Shown here one piece after another: positions 7,368 through 18,642 of a DNA stretch of 36,286 bases. Each line of letters begins with the position of its first letter. The stretch's first letter is position 1. The stretch is from Clostridiales bacterium (GTDB lineage: Bacteria > Bacillota > Clostridia > Oscillospirales > Acutalibacteraceae): positions 1 to 36,286 of the forward strand of contig JAAWQC010000025.1 of assembly GCA_022800315.1 (NCBI GenBank). The letters are read 5' to 3'. The notes beneath the pieces are model-generated. The model ran no database searches. It was not told the DNA's origin and saw only the letters and a list, made by a program, of their open reading frames with translations. The position numbers and the translations under genes are program-made.

Positions 7368-10300
7368 TCAAGCTTTTTTGCGGGAGAACACCAACAGTCC
7401 GGCCGACGCCGCGAGAACCATCGCACCAACCATGGCTACCGCCATATTGTCGCCGGTCTTCGGGCTGTCTCCGGTCTTGGAGGTGGTGTCCGTCGTCGAA
7501 CCGTTCGTATTCGTCGGCTCGATCACACTGCCATTGGTGTCGGTCGCGCCGGTATTTGTCGTCTCGGTACCGGTGGGTTCCGTACCAGTCGGCTCGGTAC
7601 CCGTGGGCTCGGTGCCGGTCGGCTCCGTCGCGGTGGGTTCCGTACCCTCACGGCCGATATAGGCGTCACGCACGACGATCTTGTCGGCGTCTTCCGTGCC
7701 GCTGACCGACCATATGAGCAGGCAGTACACGTTGGCGCTGCCGTCGGCATTAATCAGGCCGGACTTGATCTGACCCTGCTTCACCGCGTCCTCATAGGCG
7801 GCCTTGATATCCAGGCTGCCTTTGTAAGTGCCGGCGGCGCCGTCAGCTGTATAGCCGATAGTGGTACCGTTGACCTCCTTAACCATATAGGAAGCCAGGG
7901 TGAGGACCTGATCGGCGTTCTTGCTGGTGCCAAAGTAGAGGTTAAAGTTCCACTGGCAATCCGCGGTGAAATCAAAATACAGCTTGTTGTCAACGAGATT
8001 GACCGCATTCTTGGAGGCCAGGCCATAGGCGTTGGCCCACGGATATTCCGCGAAGGGAGCGCGGATGAGCACCAGGCTGCCGTTCTCGTCGTTGGTCACA
8101 CGAACCTCGGGGTACACGGCGTACACAGGGGACACATACTGCTTGACGTCCGCCTTCATATCCTTGACCAGCCAGGAAGCCGCGTTGTTGATTCCGAAAT
8201 TGATCTCACGAATCATGCCGGGGGTCGAGGGAGCTGCTACATCGGGGGCCTTCGTGGTGGAAGTGGTGGTTGCCGAAGTCTTGGGAGGCTCGGTCGGGGC
8301 AGTGTTGCCCTTGCCCACCGTCACCGTCACCGGTTCGGAATAAATGGTGTAATTGCCGTCGAAGGTCTCCTTCTTGTAGCTCAGCAGGACGGTAGCCGTA
8401 CCTTCCTTATTCGCGGCAACGGTACCGTTGTCGTAGTTGGTAAAGGTGATATCGTCGCCGCCGATACGGGTCATCTGGCAGGCGAGGCCCTTGGTGTCGC
8501 CGTTGAGAGCAACGCCGGTCGCCGTAACCTTGGAAGCGATGTTGGCCTTCAGCTCATAGGTGCCTTCCGGCTTCAGATAACCGAACATATCCTTCAGCCA
8601 CTCGGAGCTGTTGGAGGTCAGGTTCTGCACACCTATGCGGATGTCGGAGTTAAAGGTGTTCATGGTGGTATAGGTCCACGGATGCATGATGATACCGCGG
8701 TGCTTCGCCATCTCCATGAGGGCGGAGCTGGAATAGGCACGGTTGGGGTGCCAGGTGGTCTCGGTCGGGAAGTTAGAATTGATGATAGCCATCAGCTGAT
8801 CGGTAATGACGTTGACCTTGGAGAAGTCGGCGCCCAGATAACCGATGCTGGTTTCCGGCATGACCTGACGCATCTTCGCGGCCTGGTCATAGTAGAAGGA
8901 AATGGTGCAGATCTGGCTGGCCACACCGTACTCGGCGACCTTCTTCTTGAAGGGCTCGACGATAGCGGTATTGCCGTCCTTCAGTTCCACATAAGCGACG
9001 ACCTTCGGATTGTCCTTGAGGAATTGGAGGAAATCGTCGATGGTGGGAAGCCCTTCGTCAGACAGAGACCCGTTGGGGTTCTTGCACTTCAGATCCTTTA
9101 GCTGGTCCCAGGTCGACGTGCGGATATCGCCCGTGCCGTTGGTGGTGCGGTCAACCCTCTCATCGTGGCAGATGACGATCACGCCGTCTTTGGTCATATG
9201 GATGTCGGTCTCCACGATGGTGGCGCCCGCTTCCACCGACTTGCGATAGGAAAGCATGGTGTTTTCAGGATAGAGGTTCGGATAGCCGCGGTGGCCCACG
9301 GTAAAGGGGGTGCGAACCAGACTGTTGGCCGCAGTAAAGGTCTTATAGCAGTCGAACACCTGCAGGAAGTCGCCGGTGATGATGCCGTCGGGGCCCTTGA
9401 CCACCTGGCCGTAGGTGCCCTCGGCATTATAGTCGCCGCGGGTCCATACGGTCATCATGCGGACCTGCATATATTCGATGTCCTGCTTCGTAATATACTG
9501 GTCATCCATGATCATGATCTTGGCCGTCGATTTGTTAGCCTGCGCGATCATCTCGTCCAGCTTCGCCTGATCCGCCTTGGCGCTCAGCTTGAAGTCCAGC
9601 GCCGTGCGCAGCTTGTTCATCGCCTTATGCGCTTCGGTCAGCACGTCGGCATCATCCGAGAAGATGGTCGCGTCGACGATCTTGGCGGCAGCGACGTAAT
9701 TCTTCAGGTTGGTGATGGCGGATTTATCACTGAGATAGAAGCCCGGGATGATGTTGTCACCGGTCTTCTCCAGCGCCTGCGCCAGGGTGGCGATCTTTTT
9801 GCCGTCCGTGTCCACCACGTTCAGGCTGGCATCCAGGTGGAAGATAGCCGTGGCGGGCAGCTCTTTGCCGGTCAGCTTGTTGTAATCCGCCTGGGTTTTG
9901 ACGTCCAGCAACACGGTGGGCGCCATGGCCAGCTTGGTTTCCGGCTCGTAGACGTTGTAGATGCCCGGGGTTTTGACCACCGGCATATCCTGCGTCTCGG
10001 TGACCTTGATGTTGTCAATCTTGATCTTCATATTGGAGGTCTGGAAGCCGATGCCTCCGGCCGCCACATAATCGGAAGCGCTGGTGTCCAGAGTCTTGTC
10101 AATCACCAGTTCGTCGCCGATATATTCCTGGATGTGGCCGCCCTTGATGATGACCTTCATCCGGTAGGTCTTGCCCAGCTCCAGATCGCTGCTGGAGTTG
10201 ACGTTGGCGTACTGCTTCCAGCTCGCGTTGCGGGGACGGAGGGTCAGCTCCACGCCGCCGCCGGGCTGGGTCGCCGCGTTCATGCGAACGGTGAAATGGT

Positions 10301-10715
10301 AATACGGCGAATAAATGCCGCTGTTGTCGGGGGTGGTGCCGCTGACACGGAACATGCCGCTGGACCAGCGGGTGACCGAACTGGCGGTCAGAGGGGTATA
10401 ATCGTATTCCAGCGTATAATCGCCCTTGTCCATCAGTTCCTTGCCGAGGTAAACGACGCCGGTGGGGCTGTCGTTGCCAGTGCCATCCACGATCAAGGCC
10501 CCGTCCTCAACCGATATCTTACCGTTTTTGAACTCCAGATTATTCTTCCAGTCGCCGCTGAGCTGGGTGACGCCGCTGAAGTTCTCTTCGAACAGCACCT
10601 TCGGCTCGGTGGAATCGGCGGCGGAAACCGCCACGGCGCCGGTGATCGCGCCGGCCGCCATCGCCAGACTCATGCCCGTTGCCAGCAGTTTCTTAGCCAA
10701 TTGGATTTTCGGCAT
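7368..10715 (-). CDS. Large secreted, anchored glycerophosphodiester phosphodiesterase
   Basis: This is a 1115-residue exported protein. Signal peptide about 1-33. Residues about 38-240 are a concanavalin-like jelly roll ('LFEENFSG', 'DGALIVDG'). Residues about 250-465 are an alpha/beta region that may be a non-catalytic barrel. The catalytic GDPD domain is at about 469-715, with HRG (475-477), PENT (483-486), E502 and D504, His517 in CHDERVDRTTNGTG, and E577. An Ig-like domain (716-801) and a Thr/Pro linker follow. Then comes the module shared with the 1630-3048 protein (about 833-1022; 'LYFDFTADCQWNFNLYFG'), TEPTG repeats (1025-1052), SPKTGD (1084-1089), a hydrophobic span and SRKKA. GDPDs release alcohols from glycerophosphodiesters; wall-polymer or phospholipid-headgroup substrates are plausible. 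The frame opens at 10823, but AGAGGG before the ATG at 10715 and the signal peptide support the shorter start. Confidence 0.88.
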   Translation of the reverse strand: MPKIQLAKKLLATGMSLAMAAGAITGAVAVSAADSTEPKVLFEENFSGVTQLSGDWKNNLEFKNGKISVEDGALIVDGTGNDSPTGVVYLGKELMDKGDYTLEYDYTPLTASSVTRWSSGMFRVSGTTPDNSGIYSPYYHFTVRMNAATQPGGGVELTLRPRNASWKQYANVNSSSDLELGKTYRMKVIIKGGHIQEYIGDELVIDKTLDTSASDYVAAGGIGFQTSNMKIKIDNIKVTETQDMPVVKTPGIYNVYEPETKLAMAPTVLLDVKTQADYNKLTGKELPATAIFHLDASLNVVDTDGKKIATLAQALEKTGDNIIPGFYLSDKSAITNLKNYVAAAKIVDATIFSDDADVLTEAHKAMNKLRTALDFKLSAKADQAKLDEMIAQANKSTAKIMIMDDQYITKQDIEYMQVRMMTVWTRGDYNAEGTYGQVVKGPDGIITGDFLQVFDCYKTFTAANSLVRTPFTVGHRGYPNLYPENTMLSYRKSVEAGATIVETDIHMTKDGVIVICHDERVDRTTNGTGDIRTSTWDQLKDLKCKNPNGSLSDEGLPTIDDFLQFLKDNPKVVAYVELKDGNTAIVEPFKKKVAEYGVASQICTISFYYDQAAKMRQVMPETSIGYLGADFSKVNVITDQLMAIINSNFPTETTWHPNRAYSSSALMEMAKHRGIIMHPWTYTTMNTFNSDIRIGVQNLTSNSSEWLKDMFGYLKPEGTYELKANIASKVTATGVALNGDTKGLACQMTRIGGDDITFTNYDNGTVAANKEGTATVLLSYKKETFDGNYTIYSEPVTVTVGKGNTAPTEPPKTSATTTSTTKAPDVAAPSTPGMIREINFGINNAASWLVKDMKADVKQYVSPVYAVYPEVRVTNDENGSLVLIRAPFAEYPWANAYGLASKNAVNLVDNKLYFDFTADCQWNFNLYFGTSKNADQVLTLASYMVKEVNGTTIGYTADGAAGTYKGSLDIKAAYEDAVKQGQIKSGLINADGSANVYCLLIWSVSGTEDADKIVVRDAYIGREGTEPTATEPTGTEPTGTEPTGTEPTGTETTNTGATDTNGSVIEPTNTNGSTTDTTSKTGDSPKTGDNMAVAMVGAMVLAASAGLLVFSRKKA
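7560..7643 (-). repeat. 15-bp tandem repeats encoding TEPTG
   Basis: About five imperfect 15-bp units encode (T)EPTG/EPTAT repeats in the linker just before the anchor of the phosphodiesterase. Such repeats commonly vary in copy number by slippage and would set the distance of the enzyme from the cell surface. Confidence 0.75.
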
Positions 10716-10821
10716 AGATGACTTCCCTCTTTCTTTGCAAAATTGCTGTACACATCGCCGGCACATAGATGACAAATTTTCACAGCTGTGCCATTTTGAT
10801 ATGTATATAATGTACAACATC

Positions 10822-10849
10822 ATTATAACGGTTGTCCGCCGAGAAACAA
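10822..10849 (-). promoter_or_regulatory. Promoter of the secreted phosphodiesterase gene
   Basis: On the minus strand TTGTTT (10844-10849), 16 nt, TATAAT (10822-10827). The start site would be near 10815, with a leader of about 100 nt. The remaining bases from 10850 to 10990 are AT-rich, with no gene or structure I recognise. Confidence 0.55.
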
Positions 10850-10990
10850 GATAAGAATCTGTTCTCTATCCCAACTCAAAATGCTTTTCTTAACATATTT
10901 CTAACATTGCGATCACATTTTATCCATAATTTCCCCAAAAAACTTGGAAACAGCCCCGGCTGCCAGGCGTATACAGCGGTTAAAACGACT

Positions 10991-11025
10991 TCAAAAGGAA
11001 AAAGCGCCGTCTCAGCCGGCGCTTT
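10991..11025 (-). terminator. Terminator of the patatin/flavoprotein operon
   Basis: AAAGCGCCG (11001-11009) and CGGCGCTTT (11017-11025) form a 9-bp stem, followed on the minus strand by TTCCTTTTGAAG. The stem overlaps the stop codon of the patatin-like gene. Confidence 0.8.
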
Positions 11026-12244
11026 CCGCTTCCGCATTGGCCGCGAGCTTCCGAAGCGACCGCATCGCTTCGGCCGCCCGCATCAGTTCGGGTACCATCT
11101 TCTGCGCCATGGCGCGCAGCCGGGGTTTTTTCTTTTCATCCTCCAGCAGCGACTGGGCCAGCTGGAGCAGAATATCGCCGGTGAGATTGTATTCGCTCAG
11201 CTTGCCCTGCACCAACCCTTTCACCATAGTCGAGAGGTCGGTGTGGGCGCGGAACAGCCGGAATTTCTCGGCCGATACCCGGTCGCAGTCCAGCAGCTCC
11301 CGGGCAAATTCTTCGGCGGGAAAAACCCGCAGCTTATCCAGTCCGATCAGACGGGCGTAATACTCCAGCCCGCTGACCGTATCCGCGCCCAGTGCGGCGG
11401 TCATGCGCTGGTATTCACCATTGTCAAAATACATCCAGTCGCCCGCGTACCGGCCGAAGGCCTTCATGGTGTCGAACCAGCCCAGCTCCATCTTGGTCTG
11501 GGCGGTTTCGGGCTGAAACTCGAAAGCGGTGCCCAGTTTATCCAGCGGCTTGATATATACCAGATCGGGCAGCGGCTCCAGGTCGCCGGGAAGCCCCTCG
11601 TCTCCGATGTTGACCACCACGATATGGCTGCGGCGGCGGCGCAACATCATGCGCACTGGCACATTGTCCACCAGCCCGCCGTCCAGGTAGGTTTTGCCGT
11701 CGATCTGCGGGCGGATCAGGCCCGGATAGGCCGCGCTGGCCATGATGTAGTCCATCAGGCGTCCCCGGGGGATCTCCTGTTTGTACAGCTCCCTCCCCCG
11801 TCGGCCGGTAACCTCATAGGTGACCAGACCGAAGTCGATACGGGAAGCACGCAGCGCCTCCTCGTCGATGAGCTCTTCCAGGCAACGGCGCAGCGGCGAG
11901 ATATCCAGCCCATGCTTTTTCCACAGCTCCCGCACCAGAATATCCGCGTTCTTGATGCTGAACAGCTTGTCTGGCTTGCGCAGCGGCATCGGCAGCTGAA
12001 AACCGCGCTCGATTGACATACTGCGCCACAGCTCCATCGCCCCCTCGTACTGGTCGAGGGCTACCAGCGCGCCGTTCATGGCTCCAACCGACGTGCCCAC
12101 CACCGTATCGAACCGGATGCCCAGCTCGCGCAGCGCCCGCCACGCGCCGATCTGGTAAACCCCCTTGGCCCCGCCACCGGCCAGTACCAGGCCGTAGCGG
12201 CTGTCGGGGTCTATCGTCTTCTGCTGTTCCCACTGATCTGTCAT
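11012..12244 (-). CDS. Patatin-like phospholipase
   Basis: This is a 410-residue serine acyl hydrolase of the patatin/RssA class, expected to deacylate phospholipids or other lipids from the cytoplasmic side. The oxyanion motif GGGAKG is at 23-28, the nucleophile motif GTSVG at 50-54 (Ser52), and the second dyad residue is in DGGLVDNVP (Asp188). The C-terminal 200 residues are alpha-helical and unassigned. There is no signal peptide. The frame opens upstream at 12520 inside the preceding gene, but GGAGG at 12252-12256 points to ATG 12244 (7-nt spacing) or ATG 12247. The ATG at 12247 overlaps the TGA of the flavoprotein gene as ATGA, so the two genes are translationally coupled. It is the last gene of the operon starting near 15800. 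The substrate is unknown. Confidence 0.88.
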   Translation of the reverse strand: MTDQWEQQKTIDPDSRYGLVLAGGGAKGVYQIGAWRALRELGIRFDTVVGTSVGAMNGALVALDQYEGAMELWRSMSIERGFQLPMPLRKPDKLFSIKNADILVRELWKKHGLDISPLRRCLEELIDEEALRASRIDFGLVTYEVTGRRGRELYKQEIPRGRLMDYIMASAAYPGLIRPQIDGKTYLDGGLVDNVPVRMMLRRRRSHIVVVNIGDEGLPGDLEPLPDLVYIKPLDKLGTAFEFQPETAQTKMELGWFDTMKAFGRYAGDWMYFDNGEYQRMTAALGADTVSGLEYYARLIGLDKLRVFPAEEFARELLDCDRVSAEKFRLFRAHTDLSTMVKGLVQGKLSEYNLTGDILLQLAQSLLEDEKKKPRLRAMAQKMVPELMRAAEAMRSLRKLAANAEAESAG

Positions 12245-13842
12245 CATTTTTCCTCCAGAGAAACCATCAGCCATTCCCCGCAGCGGACACCGTCCGCTGC
12301 GGCCGAAAGAATACCGCCCGCGTAGCCGGCCCCTTCCCCACAGGGGAATACGCCCCGCACAGCGGATTGTCCGCCCGCGTCCCGCAGCAGGCGTACGGGG
12401 GACGAGCTCCGGGATTCCACCCCGGTGAGTACGGCGTCTGGCCGGTCGAAACCGGGAAGCTGCCGTCCCAGGGCGGGCAGGGCCGCCGCCAGCGGGCGGG
12501 TAATCTCCGGCGGCAGACATTCCCTCAAATCAGCCGGGGTGACTCCCGGCCGGTAAGAGGGTTCCACCTCACCCAGCCGTACCGTAGCGCGATCGGCGAG
12601 AAAATCCTCCGCCAGCTGTACCGGCGCCCGGTATCCGCCCCCGCCCAGACGGAAGGCCGCCTGCTCGATACGCCGCTGATAGTCGATTCCCGCCAGCGGA
12701 TGATCGGAGCCGTAGTCCGACGGTCCCACCCCCACCAGCAGGGCGCTGTTGGAGTTGACCGCGTCTCGTGCGAATTCGCTCATGCCGTTGACCACCACGC
12801 CTCCGTCCTCGGAAGCGGCGGCGATCACGGTGCCGCCGGGGCACATGCAGAAGGTGTAGACCCCCCGCTGCCCAGCGGGACGACAGGACAGTTTATAGTC
12901 GGCGGCGCCCAGCGCGGGATGGCCGGCAAACTTTCCGTAACGCCCGGCATCGATCAGTGTACGGGGATGCTCAATGCGCACCCCTACGGCAAAAGGTTTC
13001 TGTTCCATGGGAAGACCCTGTTCGCACAGCAGCGCCATGGTGTCCCGCGCACTGTGCCCGATGGCAAAGACTGCCCGGTCACACCGGTATTCCTCCCGCC
13101 CGTCGGGGCCTTCTGCAATAAGCCCGCGCAGCCGACCGTCCGCCAGTAACAGACCGGATACCCGACGGGAGAAGCGGATCTCTCCCCCCTCCCGCTCGAT
13201 GGCACGGCGCAGCCCTTTCACCGTATCGCGGAGGCGGTCGGTGCCCACATGGGGTTTGGCCTGCCAAAGAATCTCCTCCGGCGCTCCCGCCGCGGCCAGC
13301 TCCTCCAGCACGAAGCGGCAGCGGGGGTCCTTGATGCCGGTGTTCAGCTTGCCGTCGGAAAAGGTGCCCGCTCCCCCCTCGCCGAACTGTACATTGGAGC
13401 CGACATCCAGTACGCCGGTACGGCGGAACCGCTCTACATCGGCGGCGCGGGAATCCACGTCTCTCCCCCGCTCCAGCACAAGGGGGTGCATCCCGGCCCG
13501 CGCCAGGGTGAGAGCGGCGAAAAGCCCTGCCGGGCCGGCCCCCACCACCACCGGACGGTGCTCCGGCTTATGGGGCGCCTCCGGCAGCCGATAGAGATGC
13601 GGCGAGACCCGACGGGCACGGCCGCCGCTGCGTTTTTCCCACGCCTCTTCGTCGCCGGCCACCGTAACGTCCACCGTTAGGCTGAGGCGCACATCGTCCC
13701 GATGACGGGCGTCCACCGACCGGCGAGATATCCGCAGGGACTTCAGGGCGGCGGGCGGCGCTTTAAGCACCCGTGCGGCGGCCGCCGCCAACTCCTCCTG
13801 TGTATAATCCGGTGTCATCCGAATTTCCGCGATCCGCAGCAC
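12244..13842 (-). CDS. FAD-dependent oxidoreductase of the COG2509 type
   Basis: This is a 532-residue cytoplasmic flavoprotein related to the 'NAD(FAD)-utilizing dehydrogenase' group, which is widespread in Firmicutes and poorly characterised. An N-terminal domain of about 95 residues (with 'SRRSVDARHRDDV') precedes a Rossmann FAD site, VVVGAGPAGLFAAL (98-111), and an ERGRDVDSR helix. Later come NVQFGEGGAGTFSDGKL, the second FAD-contact loop 'FAIGHSARDT', and a C-terminal 'VFPCGEGAGYAGGI', all typical of the group. The start is a GTG at 13842 with AAGGGG 8 nt upstream. It overlaps the patatin-like gene as ATGA. The reaction and substrate are unknown. Confidence 0.87.
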   Translation of the reverse strand: MLRIAEIRMTPDYTQEELAAAAARVLKAPPAALKSLRISRRSVDARHRDDVRLSLTVDVTVAGDEEAWEKRSGGRARRVSPHLYRLPEAPHKPEHRPVVVGAGPAGLFAALTLARAGMHPLVLERGRDVDSRAADVERFRRTGVLDVGSNVQFGEGGAGTFSDGKLNTGIKDPRCRFVLEELAAAGAPEEILWQAKPHVGTDRLRDTVKGLRRAIEREGGEIRFSRRVSGLLLADGRLRGLIAEGPDGREEYRCDRAVFAIGHSARDTMALLCEQGLPMEQKPFAVGVRIEHPRTLIDAGRYGKFAGHPALGAADYKLSCRPAGQRGVYTFCMCPGGTVIAAASEDGGVVVNGMSEFARDAVNSNSALLVGVGPSDYGSDHPLAGIDYQRRIEQAAFRLGGGGYRAPVQLAEDFLADRATVRLGEVEPSYRPGVTPADLRECLPPEITRPLAAALPALGRQLPGFDRPDAVLTGVESRSSSPVRLLRDAGGQSAVRGVFPCGEGAGYAGGILSAAADGVRCGEWLMVSLEEK

Positions 13843-13888
13843 GGCGCCGTCCCCTTTTCCTCTATTTTCTTTTTAATACAGCGACAGT

Positions 13889-13918
13889 CCCGACGAACAT
13901 CGTAACACACTCGCCGGG
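13889..13918. other. Imperfect hairpin between the two flavoprotein genes
   Basis: CCCGACGA and TCGCCGGG (one mismatch) pair across a 14-nt loop inside the 102-bp gap between the two oxidoreductase genes. No T-run follows on the minus strand, so it is probably not a terminator; it could be an mRNA processing or stability stem. Confidence 0.25.
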
Positions 13919-13944
13919 AAATGCAATGGGAAACCTTCCCCAGC

Positions 13945-15207
13945 CTACAGAGATTCCACCATGGATTCCGCCGCGAGACGGGCGGAAGCCCACGCCCAGT
14001 GGAGGTTGAACCCGCCGCAGTCCCCGTCAATGTCCAGCACCTCGCCCGCGGCATACAGGCCCGGCGCCAGCCGCGACTCGAGGGTGCCGGGATCAAACTC
14101 GGCGGTAGAAATCCCCCCCGCCGTTACCTGCGCCCCGCCAAACCCCTGGGTACCGGTTACCGAAAGCTCCCATCCCTTCATGAAACCGGCAAGCTTTTCG
14201 ATATCCCGGTGAGTCAGGGTCTGCACCGGCAGGGTGGGCGGAGTCAGACCCGCGGCCTTCAGCAGGGTCTGCCCCAGGCGTTTGTTGACAAAACCGGTCA
14301 GGTAGTTTTCCAGCGTGCGTTCTTTCAGCTCCCGCCGCCGCAGCAGAAGGGTTTCCACCTGTTCCTTTGTAAAACCCGGCAGCAGGTCGAGAACGGCGGT
14401 CATTCTCCCCCGCTTTTTACGTTCCCAGTCCCCCACACAGCGGGAAATCTGCATCACAGCGGGACCCGACAGCCCGTAGTCGGTAAAGAGCACCTCTCCC
14501 TCCTGTGCGCAGAGCTCTCTCCCCTCTAATCGAAAGGCGATGCGGCCTTCCACACGGACGCCCTTGACCGCCTTCACCAGCGCGGGGTCGGTCCGGACCT
14601 GCACGATGGAGGGGAACAGCGGCACCCGGCTGTGTCCCAACTCACTCAGCAGGGTGTAGCCGTCGGCGGAGCCGCCCAGCGCCGGCGATGCCGCCCCGCC
14701 GGCGCAGACGAGCACACGGCGGGCACCGATGATTTCTTCTCCCGCCGCCAGTGCGAAGCCCCCGCCCTCGCGGCGTAAGGCCGTAACCGCCGTCCCACAG
14801 CGCTCTTCGGCCCCATCCGCCAGCAGCTCCAGCCGCAGGCAGTCCAGCACCGCACCCGCCTGCAAGCACAGGGGATAGACCCGCCCGTTTTCCCGCGCCG
14901 CGCACTCCACCCCCAGAGAGGAGAAAAAGCGCAGCATCTCTTCGGCTGGCATCCTTTTCAGGGCCGGTTCCACAAAGGTGGGGTTCTCCCCGTGGTAGTG
15001 GGCGGGGGATGCATCTACATTGGCCAGATTGCAGGTGCCATTGCCGGTGGACAGCAGCTTGCGGCCCACCCGGGCCCCTTTCTCCAATACGATCACCGAG
15101 GGGGACCGGCCCCGCCGGCGGCCCTCCCGACAGGCAAAAATGGCGGCAGATAAACCTGCCGCCCCGCCGCCGATCACGGCGATATCGTATATGTTACCTG
15201 TGGACAT
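13945..15207 (-). CDS. FAD oxidoreductase of the HI0933/BaiN-like family
   Basis: This is a 420-residue cytoplasmic flavoprotein. The N-terminus carries the dinucleotide-binding motif VIGGGAAGLSAAIFA (11-25), followed by VLEKGARVGRKLLSTGNGTCNLAN, the hallmark 'GRK...TGNGRCN' stretch of the HI0933/BaiN-like family. The C-terminal 'GGISTAEFDPGTLESRLAPGLYAAGEVLDIDGDCGGFNLHWAWASG'-type end is also characteristic. Family members are annotated as aminoacetone oxidase-like or bile-acid enzymes, but the real substrate of this branch is uncertain. GGAGGG stands 6 nt before the ATG. The gene starts 11 nt after the membrane-protein gene upstream, in the same operon. Confidence 0.88.
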   Translation of the reverse strand: MSTGNIYDIAVIGGGAAGLSAAIFACREGRRRGRSPSVIVLEKGARVGRKLLSTGNGTCNLANVDASPAHYHGENPTFVEPALKRMPAEEMLRFFSSLGVECAARENGRVYPLCLQAGAVLDCLRLELLADGAEERCGTAVTALRREGGGFALAAGEEIIGARRVLVCAGGAASPALGGSADGYTLLSELGHSRVPLFPSIVQVRTDPALVKAVKGVRVEGRIAFRLEGRELCAQEGEVLFTDYGLSGPAVMQISRCVGDWERKKRGRMTAVLDLLPGFTKEQVETLLLRRRELKERTLENYLTGFVNKRLGQTLLKAAGLTPPTLPVQTLTHRDIEKLAGFMKGWELSVTGTQGFGGAQVTAGGISTAEFDPGTLESRLAPGLYAAGEVLDIDGDCGGFNLHWAWASARLAAESMVESL

Positions 15208-15218
15208 CGGTATCCCTC

Positions 15219-15722
15219 CTACCAGCTGAACAGGGCGGGCAGGCCGTAGGACAGCAGCGACATGATCACCCCCGCGATCAGCACGCCCAGCGCGATGACC
15301 GGCAGTGATTTCTTCATCCGCATGTCCAGCATGGCCGCCACCAGGGCTCCGGTCCAGGCTCCGGTGCCCGGCAGCGGTATCGCCACGAACAGCAGCAGAC
15401 CCAGCATTTCATATTTGGTGACCTTGGATTTGTTTTTTTCCGATTTGCGCTCCAGCCATTCGGCAAAACCGTGGAGCAGACGGGTGGTTTTGAGGTAATT
15501 GATAATTTTGCGTATAAACAGCAGAATAAAGGGGATGGGCAGCATATTGGCCACATAACAGATCAGAAAGGCCGGTCCCAGCGGCACGTTCAGCAGGCTG
15601 GCGGCGATCAGGCCGCCCCGCAGCTCCAGTATCGGGAACAGGGAGACAATAAAGACGATCAGTTCCGCCGGGATAGCTCCTCCCATCCAGTTGGTCAGGT
15701 TCTGTACAAGGCTGTCAGTCAT
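15219..15722 (-). CDS. Small multidrug export family membrane protein (COG2426 type)
   Basis: This is a 167-residue integral membrane protein with about four to five helices (about 20-37, 45-69, 103-127, 138-160) and a charged loop 'ERKSEKNKSKVTKYEM' (92-107). 'FPILELRGGLIAA' near residue 30 and 'AIPLPGTGAWTGALVAA' near 115 are hallmarks of the family called small multidrug export protein. A transport role is by name only; experimental support is thin. AAGGA precedes the ATG. It is the first gene of the minus-strand operon driven by the promoter at 15802-15830. Confidence 0.85.
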   Translation of the reverse strand: MTDSLVQNLTNWMGGAIPAELIVFIVSLFPILELRGGLIAASLLNVPLGPAFLICYVANMLPIPFILLFIRKIINYLKTTRLLHGFAEWLERKSEKNKSKVTKYEMLGLLLFVAIPLPGTGAWTGALVAAMLDMRMKKSLPVIALGVLIAGVIMSLLSYGLPALFSW

Positions 15723-15801
15723 AGTCTTGAATCCTTTTTTCCGCCGGCGCCGGTAATAACGCCGTTTATTTTCACGATTACGTCATATCCGCAACGGCCT
15801 T

Positions 15802-15830
15802 ATTATAAACGAAAGCGCCGTATTTGACAA
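15802..15830 (-). promoter_or_regulatory. Promoter of the four-gene minus-strand operon
   Basis: On the minus strand TTGTCA (15825-15830), 17 nt, TATAAT (15802-15807). It should drive the membrane protein, the two flavoproteins and the patatin-like lipase. Confidence 0.75.
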
Positions 15831-15876
15831 GGGAACAACTCCGACTTAACCTCTTCTTAATATTTGGAAACAATGC

Positions 15877-15910
15877 TTCTCATTTGGAGGGAATTGGGAT
15901 ATAATATCCC
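15877..15910 (+). promoter_or_regulatory. Promoter and palindromic site of the calcium-type P-ATPase gene
   Basis: TTCTCA (15877-15882), 17 nt, TATAAT (15900-15905). The -10 is the centre of a perfect 15-nt palindrome, GGGATATAATATCCC (15896-15910), which could be an operator. A second hairpin, ACCGCCGT (15928-15935) with ACGGCGGT (15942-15949), lies in the short leader just before the ribosome binding site and could influence translation. Confidence 0.55.
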
Positions 15911-15969
15911 CCGAAGAGCGTGGAAGCACCGCCGTCTCTCTACGGCGGTCAAGGAAGGGAGAACCCCCA

Positions 15970-18636
<2,667 letters not shown>

Positions 18637-18642
18637 CACCAG

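Noticed and set aside
7560..7643. CRISPR-like repeats
   Set aside because: The repeats are contiguous 15-bp units within a coding frame, with no spacers.
15906..15969. Manganese riboswitch (yybP-ykoY) ahead of the P-ATPase
   Set aside because: The leader from the promoter to the GTG is only about 60 nt, holding one 8-bp hairpin, too short for the two-stem riboswitch.
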